From G963422745 sp965214285 (GTDB lineage Bacteria; Actinomycetota; Acidimicrobiia; Acidimicrobiales; Aldehydirespiratoraceae), in assembly GCA_965214285.1 (NCBI GenBank), contig OZ243946.1:62001-126000 (forward strand): a stretch of DNA of 64,000 nucleotides. Reading direction: 5' to 3'. The translations under genes and the position numbers were made by a program. The notes under the pieces are model-generated. The model searched no databases. It was given only the letters and a program-made list of their open reading frames with translations, and was not told the origin of the DNA. Below are positions 1-7,907 of the stretch, in pieces. The stretch's first letter is position 1, and each line of letters opens with the position of its first letter.

Positions 1-642
1 GGTCTCACGATCGTCGCGGCGCGCACCGATCCCGGCAACCCCCACGGCATCTCGATGTTCCTGGTCGAGCGGGACACGCCGGGCTTCGAGGTGGCCTCGG
101 CGCTCGACAAGCACGGCTGGCGCTGCTCGGACACCGCCGAGCTGGTGCTCGACGACGTGTGGGTGCCCGACGAGCAGCTGCTGGGCACCCTGCACCGGGG
201 CTTCGCCGAGATCATGCGCAACTTCCAGAACGAGCGGATGGTGCTGGTGGGCATGGGCGTGGGCGCCGCGCAGCGGGCCATCGACATGACCGTGGACTAC
301 TGCCGTGAGCGCTCAGCCTTCGACGGCCGGCTCTGGGACCTGGGCGCCATCCGCCAGCGCATGGCCATGAGCCAGGCCCGCCTAGACGCCGTGCGCGCCT
401 CGATGTACCACGCCGCCTGGCTGCACGACTCAGGCCAGGACAACGTCAAGGCGATGTCGGGCGCGAAGGCGTTCGGCGCCGAGGTCGTGAACCAGGTCAT
501 GTACGACTGCGTGCAGTTCCACGGCGGCATGGGCTACATGAGCGAGTCGCCGATCGAGCGCATGTGCCGCGATGCCCGCATCCTGCCGATCGGCGGCGGC
601 GCAACCGAGGTCATGCTCGAGGAAGTGGCCAAGCGCCTCTGA
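1..642 (+). CDS. acyl-CoA dehydrogenase, C-terminal part (5' end outside window)
   Basis: This FAD enzyme oxidises an acyl-CoA to the 2-enoyl-CoA. The reading frame is open from base 1, so the N-terminal and first beta domain lie upstream. The visible part ends the beta domain and holds the C-terminal helical bundle, with family signatures QFHGGMGYM and RMCRDARILPIGGG. In the position where medium-chain enzymes have their catalytic Glu (YEGT) this protein has Gly, as in isovaleryl/long-chain-type members whose base lies in an earlier helix. The substrate cannot be told. It converges with the LLM gene 24 bases away, and no terminator is evident between them. Confidence 0.93.
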   Translation, partial: GLTIVAARTDPGNPHGISMFLVERDTPGFEVASALDKHGWRCSDTAELVLDDVWVPDEQLLGTLHRGFAEIMRNFQNERMVLVGMGVGAAQRAIDMTVDYCRERSAFDGRLWDLGAIRQRMAMSQARLDAVRASMYHAAWLHDSGQDNVKAMSGAKAFGAEVVNQVMYDCVQFHGGMGYMSESPIERMCRDARILPIGGGATEVMLEEVAKRL

Positions 643-666
643 CCCGCCGGCAGGGCTCAGCAGGTC

Positions 667-1599
667 TCAGCCGGTGAGAGCCAGGAGGCGCTCACGTACC
701 TCGGCGATGACCGCCACGGCCTCGGGCTCGGAACCCGCGCAGGGCGTCAGGTTGAAGTGCCGACAGCCCGCCTCCGCGAACGGCGCCAGCCAGTCGGCGA
801 TCTCGGCAGCGCTCCCGCAGGGCGTGTAGCGCTCGAAGGCGCTGAACGGCACACCGTAGAAGGCCTCCAGGCCACGCCCGGCCCGGCCGCGCGCGACCTC
901 GGGATCGTCGCCGATTCCCACCCAGATCTGCAGGCCGTGATCGCCCGCCGCAAACCGCCCCGCCGCCTCGGCGGTCCGGGAGAACAACGCCACGGCCTCA
1001 GCGAAGCGCCGCGGCGACACCCAGGCTGCCAGCCAGCCGTCGCCGTGGCGACCGGCCCGCCTCACGGCGGCATCGGAGCGGCCGCCGACCATGACCGGCA
1101 CGGGCTCGCTCGGCGCCGGCACAAGCACTGCCGCTTCGATGGAGAAGAACTCGCTGTGGTGATCGACCGTCTCGCCGCTGATCAGGCGGCGCACCACCTC
1201 CAGCGCGGCGTCGGTGCGCCTGCCACGGGTGGCCGGGTCGATGCCGCACACCTCGATCTCGTGACGGTCCTCGCCGCCGACGCCCACGCCGAGGGTGAAC
1301 CGGCCCGGCGCCATCTGGGCCACATCGCAGATCTGGCGCGCCGCGACCACTGGATGGCGCAGCGCCAGCAGGTAGACGCCGGAGTAGATGCCGATCGTCG
1401 GATGCAGGTTGGCCAGCGAAGCGGCCTGCACCATGGCGTCCAATCCGGTGCCGTTGCGGAAGCTGACGTGATCGGCGAAGAAGATGTGGTCGATGCCGTG
1501 GTCGGCGATGCGCTCCACGCAGGCCCGGCGCGCCGCCAGCGGCTCGGCCCAGATGTCGAACGCTGTGGTGATGCCGACGCGCAGCGGCGCAGGGCTCAC
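667..1599 (-). CDS. LLM-class (luciferase-like) oxidoreductase
   Basis: A 310-residue TIM-barrel protein of the bacterial luciferase family, whose actinobacterial members mostly use F420 or FMN. The N-terminus (VGITTAFDIWAEP), IFFADHV near residue 40, GRFTLGVGVGG near 100 and PVMVGGRSDAAVRRAGRHGDG near 165 are typical. It starts with GTG and overlaps the preceding enoyl-CoA hydratase stop by four bases (GTGA), so it is probably translationally coupled. It is the last gene of a three-gene minus-strand operon. The electron donor (F420 or FMN) and substrate are not decidable from sequence. A second LLM protein lies at 58710-59660. Confidence 0.88.
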   Translation of the reverse strand: MSPAPLRVGITTAFDIWAEPLAARRACVERIADHGIDHIFFADHVSFRNGTGLDAMVQAASLANLHPTIGIYSGVYLLALRHPVVAARQICDVAQMAPGRFTLGVGVGGEDRHEIEVCGIDPATRGRRTDAALEVVRRLISGETVDHHSEFFSIEAAVLVPAPSEPVPVMVGGRSDAAVRRAGRHGDGWLAAWVSPRRFAEAVALFSRTAEAAGRFAAGDHGLQIWVGIGDDPEVARGRAGRGLEAFYGVPFSAFERYTPCGSAAEIADWLAPFAEAGCRHFNLTPCAGSEPEAVAVIAEVRERLLALTG

Positions 1600-2372
1600 C
1601 CCTGATGGGTCCAGTTCGGCGGGCGCTTCTCGACGAACCCGGCGATGCCCTCCTGGCCGTCGGGGGCGACCACACCCGCGGCCATGGCCCCGGATGCGAA
1701 GTCGTACGCCTCGGGCTGAGCCATGTCGACCTGGGAGTAGTAGGCCAGCTTGCCCATCGCCTTGCTGTGGGCGCTGCCGCGGGTGGCCCGCTCGCAGAGA
1801 TCGGCCGCGGCGGCGTCGAGCGATTCGTCGGGCACGACCCGGTTCACCAGGCCCCAGTCACAGGCGGTCCGGGCGTCGATCGGGTCGCCGGTGAGGGCCA
1901 TCTCCAGGCCCTTCTTGCGGCCCACGGCTCGGGCCACGGCCACCATCGGGGTGTGGCAGAACAGTCCGCCCTTGCCGCCGGGAGTGGCGAAGGCTGCCGA
2001 CTCGGCGGCCACCGCCAGATCGCAAGAGGCCACGAGCTGGCAGCCCGCGGCGGTGGCCAGGGCGTGAACCTTGGCGACCACCACCTGAGGCATGCGCTGC
2101 ACCAGCGTCATCATCTCCGTGCAGGTGTCGAGCAGCTCCCGCGCCTCGTCCTCGGACACGCCGAGCATGTCGCCGAAGTTGTGGCCCGCGGAGAACACCG
2201 GGCCCTGCGCCTCGAGGATCACGCCGCGGGCGTCGGACTCGGCGATCTGGCTGAACGCATCGATGAGCTCGAGCATCGTCTGGCGGGCCAGCACGTTGCG
2301 CTTGCCGGGATTGGCGAGCGTCACGGTCACCACCGGGCCGTCGCCGGCGACGCGGATGTTGCGATATTTCAT
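1596..2372 (-). CDS. enoyl-CoA hydratase/isomerase family protein
   Basis: A crotonase-fold protein of 258 residues, predicted to hydrate or isomerise an enoyl-CoA. FSAGHNFGDML near residue 60 forms the oxyanion-hole region, and the block around residues 100-125 (AAGCQLVASCDLAVA, then FATPGGKGGLFC) matches the family. The second glutamate of the classic hydratase pair is not obvious, so isomerase or another crotonase chemistry is possible. The ATG at 2372 overlaps the stop of the upstream amidotransferase (TGATG). The frame is open further upstream, but that extension lies inside the amidotransferase gene and looks unlike the family. Confidence 0.9.
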   Translation of the reverse strand: MKYRNIRVAGDGPVVTVTLANPGKRNVLARQTMLELIDAFSQIAESDARGVILEAQGPVFSAGHNFGDMLGVSEDEARELLDTCTEMMTLVQRMPQVVVAKVHALATAAGCQLVASCDLAVAAESAAFATPGGKGGLFCHTPMVAVARAVGRKKGLEMALTGDPIDARTACDWGLVNRVVPDESLDAAAADLCERATRGSAHSKAMGKLAYYSQVDMAQPEAYDFASGAMAAGVVAPDGQEGIAGFVEKRPPNWTHQG

Positions 2373-3112
2373 CAGCCCACAGTACTCCCGGCAGCCGCGG
2401 CCCGGTAGTCCGAGGCGAGCTTCACGATCCAGGCGAACAGCGGGTCGTCCGCGCTGCTGTCCATCATCTCGGGATGCCACTGCACGGTGACGATCGGCAG
2501 GCCGGTGTGCTCCAGCCCCTCCACTGCGCCGTCGGCGCTGCGGGCGGTCACTGAGTAGTCGGCGGCGACCTCATCGGCGGTCTGGTGATGCAGCGAGTTC
2601 ACGAGCCGGGTCGGCCCGAACAGGTCGGCGAGCAGCGAACCCGGCGCCATGCGGACCTCGTGAACCGCCTCGGCTGGCGGACGGTCCATGCGCGAATGGG
2701 CCGGGACGTGCTGGTGCAGGCTGCCGCCGCCGTGCACGTTGATCAGCTGATGGCCGCGGCAGATGCCCAGGACCGGCATCTCGGCGGCGACGGCGGCATC
2801 GACGAGCGCCATCTCGAAGGCGTCGCGCTGAGGCTCGGGCTCATAGCAGGCATCGTCGACCGCCTGGCCGTAGAGGGCTGGGTCCACGTCGGTGCCGCCC
2901 GACAGCAGCAGCCCGTCGAGGCGCCCGACGCACAGTGCGGGGTCGACGTCCATCGGCAGGTGCACCGGCAGCCCGCCGGCTTCGATCACGGCACGGGCGT
3001 AGCCGACGAAGTACACGTCGAGCTCCATCGACCGCAGCGGCTCGGGCATGTCCGCCACCTCGCTCGCGGCCTTGCGGCGGCCCGTGAGGCCGATCAGCGG
3101 AGGGCTGCTCAT
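2372..3112 (-). CDS. class I glutamine amidotransferase, gamma-glutamyl-GABA hydrolase (PuuD)-like
   Basis: A 246-residue peptidase C26-type protein that hydrolyses gamma-glutamyl amides. It begins PPLIGLTGRR. LLLSGGTDVDPALYG near residue 80 is the family hallmark, and LGICRGHQLINV near 125 holds the nucleophilic Cys. SLHHQT and VQWHPEMM supply the later conserved region with the catalytic His. PuuD releases GABA from gamma-glutamyl-GABA in putrescine catabolism. A glutamine-synthetase-like ligase lies 2.5 kb away on the other strand and could supply a gamma-glutamyl substrate (inference). It heads the operon with the hydratase and LLM genes. TAGCGT lies 7 bases before the ATG, suggesting a leaderless mRNA. 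Confidence 0.88.
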   Translation of the reverse strand: MSSPPLIGLTGRRKAASEVADMPEPLRSMELDVYFVGYARAVIEAGGLPVHLPMDVDPALCVGRLDGLLLSGGTDVDPALYGQAVDDACYEPEPQRDAFEMALVDAAVAAEMPVLGICRGHQLINVHGGGSLHQHVPAHSRMDRPPAEAVHEVRMAPGSLLADLFGPTRLVNSLHHQTADEVAADYSVTARSADGAVEGLEHTGLPIVTVQWHPEMMDSSADDPLFAWIVKLASDYRAAAAGSTVG

Positions 3113-3119
3113 GGGCTCA

Positions 3120-3125
3120 ACGCTA
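3120..3125 (-). promoter_or_regulatory. -10 element of leaderless type before the PuuD-like gene
   Basis: TAGCGT on the minus strand ends 7 bases before the ATG at 3112, and no Shine-Dalgarno sequence fits. Transcription would start at or next to the start codon. Confidence 0.45.
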
Positions 3126-3355
3126 GCCCTCCGCGCCGCCGACGCCGAGTGCGGGCTGGCCTGCCTGGCGCAACTGGCCGACCTGCCAGACCACGGCTTT
3201 GGGGCGGGCCGGACGAGCCGTTCTTTGCCCCTGGAGAGCGGGCCGCGGCTGCTCGCCAGAGAAATTTCGCCGAAGCTGAAAGATCCGGGTCTGTGCCGGC
3301 CATAGACGCAGTGACAACCACCACGTCCAGAGCGCAAGAATGAGGGAGGAGTCCC

Positions 3356-3970
3356 ATGCTCATACGGCTGCTGTCGGGATGGCTGTTGGCGGCGCTCGTC
3401 AGCGCCGGCTGCGCCAGCGACGCTCAGCGCTCTGCCGAAGACCCGGCAGCGTCCGATGACTACGGCGAGACCCTTCCGACGACAGCGTCGGAGCGCCACG
3501 ATGCGTCCCCTGAGGAACAGGCTGCTGCCGAGAGCATGCTCGCTGACGCCATGGAGGACGGGGTGATGAGCGACGAGGAGCTCGAGCTGTTCGCCATCGA
3601 GTACGTGCAGTGCATCAACCGCGCCGGCTTCAAGGCCACTCTCACGCACTTCGGCGCCAGGACGCGAACCATCGAGGTGATCGTGCGCTCTGCCATCCAG
3701 GAACGGGACGTTGAATTTGGCGAGGACCCCTCGGAGTGGGCCGCGGACGGGTGCGGAGCGGCATACCTGTCCCCGGCCCTGGACGCCCACGAAATCACCA
3801 ACAGCCGATCCGAGGAAGAGATCCGCCAGGAACAGGAGAGGCGAGAACAGCGGCTGCTCGACTGCGCGCGCGATGCAGGTCACGAGCACGAGACGATCGA
3901 CGACTTCCTTGCCGACGAGTCCGTCTCCCACGACGTTCGCAGAACGTGCGTGAACGCATACAACGACTAG
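3356..3970 (+). CDS. small four-cysteine lipoprotein, unknown function
   Basis: A 204-residue predicted lipoprotein. A short hydrophobic signal ends in lipobox VSAGC with the lipidated Cys at 19. A Ser/Asp/Glu-rich spacer follows (about 20-60), then a helical domain with cysteines at 86, 133, 170 and 198. The motifs QCINRAGF (85-92) and LDCARDAGH (168-176) recur as QCMHTAGF and LACVRDGGY in the lipoprotein at 39486-40580, so the two look like members of one family. The stretch 155-168 is Glu/Arg/Gln-rich and could be a short coiled coil. GGGAGGAG before ATG 3356 is a strong ribosome-binding site. It stands alone and no function can be inferred. Confidence 0.82.
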   Translation: MLIRLLSGWLLAALVSAGCASDAQRSAEDPAASDDYGETLPTTASERHDASPEEQAAAESMLADAMEDGVMSDEELELFAIEYVQCINRAGFKATLTHFGARTRTIEVIVRSAIQERDVEFGEDPSEWAADGCGAAYLSPALDAHEITNSRSEEEIRQEQERREQRLLDCARDAGHEHETIDDFLADESVSHDVRRTCVNAYND

Positions 3971-4029
3971 GGGCAATGGCTGCCCGACATCCCGACCGCA
4001 GGCAGGCTGAGAGGCGCTACGGTTAGCGG

Positions 4030-4049
4030 GCGGCCGGCTGCTCGGCCGC
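4030..4049 (+). terminator. possible GC hairpin between lipoprotein and Lrp-type gene
   Basis: GCGGCCG (4030-4036) and CGGCCGC (4043-4049) form a perfect 7-bp stem with a 6-base loop, 60 bases after the lipoprotein stop and 28 bases before the next start. There is no T-run. It could end the first transcript or lie in the leader of the second. Confidence 0.3.
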
Positions 4050-4077
4050 TGCGGATCGTCTCACCGGGGAGCCTGCT

Positions 4078-4359
4078 GTGATCAGCGCCTTCGTCCTCAT
4101 CGAAGCCCAGCCTGACGCCATCTCGGGCCTGGCGCCGGCCATCGCCGAGATCGACGGCGTGCGCGAGGCGCACTCGGTGGCGGGCAGCAGCTGCGACGTG
4201 GTGGCAGTGCTCGCAGTGGCCGATCACCAGGCGATAGCCGAGGTGGTCACCGAGCGCATCGGCAAGCTCGACGGCATCGTCTCCACGCAGACGCTGATCG
4301 CCTTCCGTTCCTATTCCAGCGCCGAGATCGCGGCCTCCTTCGAGGGGTTCGGTGACTGA
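4078..4359 (+). CDS. Lrp/AsnC-type effector-binding (RAM) domain protein without DNA-binding domain
   Basis: A 93-residue stand-alone RAM (AsnC_trans_reg) domain. It begins ISAFVLIEAQ, has the repeated beta-alpha-beta layout with VREAHSVAGSSCDVVAVLAVAD in the middle, and ends with STQTLIAF. Full Lrp proteins have an N-terminal winged helix, which is absent here. Such small proteins occur widely in actinobacteria and probably bind amino acids or related ligands as oligomers. The GTG start at 4078 and the 8-base overlap with the following acyl-CoA dehydrogenase indicate one transcript. It may sense a substrate of the downstream acyl-CoA dehydrogenase or glutamine-synthetase-like enzyme (inference). 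Confidence 0.85.
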   Translation: MISAFVLIEAQPDAISGLAPAIAEIDGVREAHSVAGSSCDVVAVLAVADHQAIAEVVTERIGKLDGIVSTQTLIAFRSYSSAEIAASFEGFGD

Positions 4360-5542
4360 GCCGATCCTCAGCACAGACCGAGCCGCCCTCATCGAGCGAG
4401 TCGCCGCGCTCGGGCCGGCATTCACCGAGCGCTCCGTCGGCTACGACCGCGAAGCAGCCTTTCCCTACGAGAACTGGGCGGACCTGAGCGCAGCCGGGCT
4501 GCTGGGAATCTGCATCCCCGAACACGCAGGCGGGCTCGGCGGCGACTTCGTGGGCTACGCGCTCGCAGCCGAGGAGCTCGGGCGGCACTGCCTGTCCACG
4601 GCGCTCACCTTCAACATGCACGTCGCCACCACGCTGCTGGCCGGCCAGATAGCTGACGACATGCGCCTAAACGCCGCCGAGACAGCCCAGCTTCACGCCA
4701 ACCGCGGCTTGCTGTGGGAGGGCATCGTCAGCCACGGCCGGATCCACGCCCAGCCGTTCTCGGAGGGCATGGCCGCAGCGGCCACCGCCGGATACGCCAC
4801 CGAGGCGGTGCCGGTGCCCGGCGGCTTCGCGGTCAGCGGCCGCAAGATCTTCGCCTCGCTCAGCGGCGCAGCGGACTTCCACAACGTGGTCTGCCGTGCG
4901 CCCGGCGACCCGAGGCTGCGGCTCATGGGCATCCCCGCGGACGCCGACGGGCTGGAGATCGAGGGCGGCTGGGATCCGCTGGGCGCCCGCGCCACCGACA
5001 GCCGCAACCTGGTGATGACCGAGGCGTTCGTGCCTGCTCACAACGAGTGGATCCCCGCCGGCATGTTCGACCAGGCCGCGCAGCGCTGGCCGCACTTCTA
5101 CATGACCCTGTCGCTGCCGTACCTGGGGCTGATGCGCGCCATCATCGACGACACCGCCGCCTACCTGATCGGCGACGGCTCGCCGGGCAGCCGCCGCGAG
5201 CAGCCGATCAAGCAGCAGGGCTGGGCGGAGATGAACCTGATCCACTCCCGCGCCCAGGCGCTGTGCTACCGGGTGCTCGGCGAGGTCGGAGTGGACCCGT
5301 CGGCTGGGGCGGTGCGGCGCGCCTGGGCGTCGGTGGTCACCACCATGGAGGGCGCCCCCGCTCTGGCGTCGCTGGCGCTGCGGGTCTGCGGGGGCCGCGC
5401 GCTGCTGCGCCCGTCGCCGCTGGAGCGCCACTACCGAGACGCCCGCTGCGGCGCTGCCATGCTGCCCTGGTCGGTGGAGGAATGCCTGGCCCGGCTGGGC
5501 CGCGCCGGGCTCTTCGACGACGCCGAGCAGGACCCGGCGTGA
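4352..5542 (+). CDS. acyl-CoA dehydrogenase family protein
   Basis: A 396-residue complete acyl-CoA dehydrogenase. The N-terminal helical domain includes LLGICIPEHAGGLGGD (about 50-65). The beta domain has GFAVSGRKIFASLSGAADF (about 152-170), and the C-terminal helices include VCGGRALLRPSPLERHYRDAR. It uses FAD and passes electrons to ETF. The sequence is diverged and the catalytic base is not clear, so it may belong to the branch that includes DszC/HsaA-like flavin monooxygenases. The start is GTG at 4352, overlapping the RAM-domain gene. A pair of 20-bp tandem repeats separates it from the next gene. Confidence 0.87.
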   Translation: MTEPILSTDRAALIERVAALGPAFTERSVGYDREAAFPYENWADLSAAGLLGICIPEHAGGLGGDFVGYALAAEELGRHCLSTALTFNMHVATTLLAGQIADDMRLNAAETAQLHANRGLLWEGIVSHGRIHAQPFSEGMAAAATAGYATEAVPVPGGFAVSGRKIFASLSGAADFHNVVCRAPGDPRLRLMGIPADADGLEIEGGWDPLGARATDSRNLVMTEAFVPAHNEWIPAGMFDQAAQRWPHFYMTLSLPYLGLMRAIIDDTAAYLIGDGSPGSRREQPIKQQGWAEMNLIHSRAQALCYRVLGEVGVDPSAGAVRRAWASVVTTMEGAPALASLALRVCGGRALLRPSPLERHYRDARCGAAMLPWSVEECLARLGRAGLFDDAEQDPA

Positions 5543-5620
5543 CCCCGAGCATCCTTGCCGGCCACAGCCGCGTCCGCCCCGCAACCCCGCGGGCCGTCGC
5601 CGCGACCACGCTTGCCGACG

Positions 5621-5660
5621 CCGTGAACCGCCCTTGACCGCCGTGAACCGCCCTTGACCG
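5621..5660 (+). repeat. perfect tandem duplication of a 20-bp unit
   Basis: The unit CCGTGAACCGCCCTTGACCG occurs twice head to tail in the 129-base gap before the glutamine-synthetase-like gene, ending 11 bases before its ATG. The second copy lies next to the ribosome-binding site, so it may affect translation or bind a regulator, or may be a slippage product. Confidence 0.9.
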
Positions 5661-5671
5661 AAGAGGCAGCC

Positions 5672-7006
5672 ATGACCGACTACGACCGCATCCGCATTCT
5701 CTGGCCCGACCATCTGGGGCTGGCCCGCGGCAAGTACCTGCCCGCCCGCCTGGCGCAGCGGGGCACCGCGCACTGCGTGACCACCTTCGCGCTGGGTTAT
5801 GACCGCAGCCTGATCGATGCACCGGGGGCGTTCCTGCTCGAAGGGCTGCCCGACGTGCATGCGACCTTCGAGGAGGACTCGGTGAGGCCCGGCTGGGAGG
5901 ACGACCGCACCGGGGTGGCCGTGGGCCATCTCGACTTCAGAGGCGAGCCGTATGCGTTCTCGGCCCGCTATGCGCTGCAGCAGGCCGTGGCCGACTGGGA
6001 GGCGCTCGGGTATCGCCCCAAGGCGGGCATCGAGCTCGAGGCCTATGTGCTGGAGCCCGACGGCCAGGGCGGCTGGCGGCGCTGGTCGACGCCGCGCTCA
6101 TTCGTCTACGGCACCGGGCCGGGCTCTGACCCGACCGGCCTGATCGACGAGATCACCCGCACCGCGGAGGCGTCGCAGTTCCGCATCGAGTCGATCAACG
6201 CCGAGTACGACGAGTCGCAGTTCGAGCTGACCCTCGAATACGACGACGCGCTGGCTGCCGCTGACGAGGCGTTCCTGTTTCGGGTGCTGGCCCGCGAGGT
6301 GGCCCTGCGCAACGGCCTGGACCTGACGTTTCTGGGCAAGCCCTTCGCCGGGTCGGCCGGGTCGGGGGTCCACGTCAACTTCTCGCTGGTCGACAGCGGC
6401 GGCGCCAACGCCCTCGCCGGCGACGGCAGCGACCGCGGCGGAGGCGGCGGGAATCCGCTGTCGGAGCTGGCCTATGGCTGTCTTGCCGGGCTGTGCCGGC
6501 ACCACCAAGCCATGACCGCGCTGTGCTGTCCGACCGTCACCGCTTACCGCAGGCTGCGCCCGGCCGAGCTGACCGGCTACTGGGCGAACTGGGGCATCGA
6601 GCACCGCTGCGTCGGCAACCGCATCCCCGATGCAAGCGGCGGGCCGGGCACCCGCATCGAGAGCCGCCTTGCCGACGGCTCGGCGAACCTGCATCTGGCG
6701 GTGGCCACGGTGCTGCAAGCCGCCCGGCTGGGCGTGGTCGGCGGCTACGACTGCCCCGAGCCGCTGACCGACGACGGCTTCGAGAACGTCAACACCGAGG
6801 TCCACTCGGCGGAGAGCCTCGGCGACGCCCTGGCCGACCTCGAAGCCGACAGCGCCCTGCGGGAGGCGGTGGGCACGGACGTGTGCGCCAACTTCGCGGC
6901 CAACAAGCACGCCGAATGGGACCGTTACATCGCAGCCGTCGGCGAGCACGTCGAGGGCGACCAGATGACGGCCTGGGAGCGCAACGAGTACCTGATGTAC
7001 CACTGA
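5672..7006 (+). CDS. glutamine-synthetase-family ligase (probable gamma-glutamyl-amine synthetase type)
   Basis: A 444-residue glutamine-synthetase-fold protein. The N-terminal beta-grasp part contains LWPDHLGLARGKYLP. Catalytic-domain motifs are GIELEAYVL (metal Glu), YDESQFELTLEY (two further Glu ligands), GSGVHVNFSLVD (the His region), TAYRRLRP, and GTRIESRLADGSANLHLA near the end. The divergent catalytic domain resembles PuuA/GlnA3-type enzymes that gamma-glutamylate amines rather than ammonia-using GlnA. A Gly/Asp-rich insert (about 248-263) follows the His motif. I chose ATG 5672 because GAGGCAG lies just upstream; an in-frame TTG at 5654 sits inside the tandem repeat. Amidotransferases nearby could hydrolyse its product (inference). 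Confidence 0.88.
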   Translation: MTDYDRIRILWPDHLGLARGKYLPARLAQRGTAHCVTTFALGYDRSLIDAPGAFLLEGLPDVHATFEEDSVRPGWEDDRTGVAVGHLDFRGEPYAFSARYALQQAVADWEALGYRPKAGIELEAYVLEPDGQGGWRRWSTPRSFVYGTGPGSDPTGLIDEITRTAEASQFRIESINAEYDESQFELTLEYDDALAAADEAFLFRVLAREVALRNGLDLTFLGKPFAGSAGSGVHVNFSLVDSGGANALAGDGSDRGGGGGNPLSELAYGCLAGLCRHHQAMTALCCPTVTAYRRLRPAELTGYWANWGIEHRCVGNRIPDASGGPGTRIESRLADGSANLHLAVATVLQAARLGVVGGYDCPEPLTDDGFENVNTEVHSAESLGDALADLEADSALREAVGTDVCANFAANKHAEWDRYIAAVGEHVEGDQMTAWERNEYLMYH

Positions 7007-7069
7007 GGCTGTTGCCTCTCTGGCTCTCGGCTCGGATTGGTCCGCTCCCGCTCAGAACGGCGGATCGTC

Positions 7070-7108
7070 TGCGGGCGTCAGGCTGGGCGGGGTGCGGGCG
7101 TCAGGCTG
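7070..7108. repeat. 16-bp direct repeat at the end of the amidotransferase gene
   Basis: TGCGGGCGTCAGGCTG occurs at 7070-7085 and 7093-7108. The second copy covers the stop codon and last codons of the amidotransferase gene, so the first copy is a duplicated gene end in the convergent intergenic space. Confidence 0.85.
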
Positions 7109-7907
7109 ATACGGGCTGGGCTGTGTCGTTCTCGTCGAAGCATGCCACCTCGTCGAGGAACCAGTCGACCAAGGCGTGGCACTGCTTGATGTTGCGCTCC
7201 TCGTGGAAGACGAGATCGGCGATCATCTCCTCGCGCTGCACCTGCACCTCGGCCAGATAGTCCTCGTCAGCGCCGTTGAGGAAGCCGATCACGTGCGCAA
7301 CGTCCACCTCGGGATGGAACTGGGTGCCGACGGTCCGCCCGATGCGGAACAGCTGCACGCTGCTGTCGTTGACCGCGAGCACCTCGGCGCCGGGCGGCGG
7401 CTCGAAGCGGTCGTGGTGCCACTGGAACCACGGCCCCGGCCCGACCGGGTTGGCCGCGCCGTCGGGCGGGCGGATCTCGTGCCAGCCGATCTCGGTGACC
7501 GGCGACTTCTCGACCGATCCGCCGAGCGTCTCGGCCATGATCTGCCCGCCGAAGCACACCCCGAGGATCGCGATGCCCGCATGGTGGGCCTCGGCGAGCA
7601 GCGCGGCCTCGTCGTGCACCCAGGCCGCGATCTCGTCGGGCTCTGTGAGCGAGCGCACCGAGCCCATGGGCACCAGCAGGTCGTAGCCGCGCCACTGCGG
7701 CCACGGCTCGGGCCTGTCGGGGCGCTCGTAGTCGGTGGTGACCACGTGGCTGTCGACCTGCCAGCCTCGCTCGACCAGGCGCGCCTCGATCTGGCAGGGC
7801 AGCCCGTCGGGCTCGTGCACGATGACCAGCGCCCGGCGCTGCGCCGCTTGCGGGTTGTGCGCCGCTGCGTGCGGGCTGGACGCGGCGGGCGTCGCCTGCG
7901 GGCTCAC
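7101..7907 (-). CDS. class I glutamine amidotransferase domain protein
   Basis: A 268-residue class I amidotransferase. An Ala/Pro/His-rich start (about 1-25) leads to ALVIVHEPDG. ILGVCFGGQIMAETLGG (about 113-129) carries the nucleophile Cys, and TVGTQFHPEVDV (about 195) holds the catalytic His with its Glu. This layout matches stand-alone GMP-synthase-like GATase1 proteins, some of which act on gamma-glutamyl conjugates. There is no partner synthetase domain. The GTG start at 7907 overlaps the stop of the dioxygenase gene upstream (GTGA), placing it as the last gene of the ADC-P450-dioxygenase operon. Its substrate is unknown. Confidence 0.85.
   Translation of the reverse strand: MSPQATPAASSPHAAAHNPQAAQRRALVIVHEPDGLPCQIEARLVERGWQVDSHVVTTDYERPDRPEPWPQWRGYDLLVPMGSVRSLTEPDEIAAWVHDEAALLAEAHHAGIAILGVCFGGQIMAETLGGSVEKSPVTEIGWHEIRPPDGAANPVGPGPWFQWHHDRFEPPPGAEVLAVNDSSVQLFRIGRTVGTQFHPEVDVAHVIGFLNGADEDYLAEVQVQREEMIADLVFHEERNIKQCHALVDWFLDEVACFDENDTAQPVSA

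Noticed and set aside
2372..3976. N-terminal extension of the PuuD-like amidotransferase to 534 residues
   Set aside because: The extra 288 residues run antisense to the plus-strand lipoprotein and have no family match. ATG 3112 gives the normal PuuD length and start.
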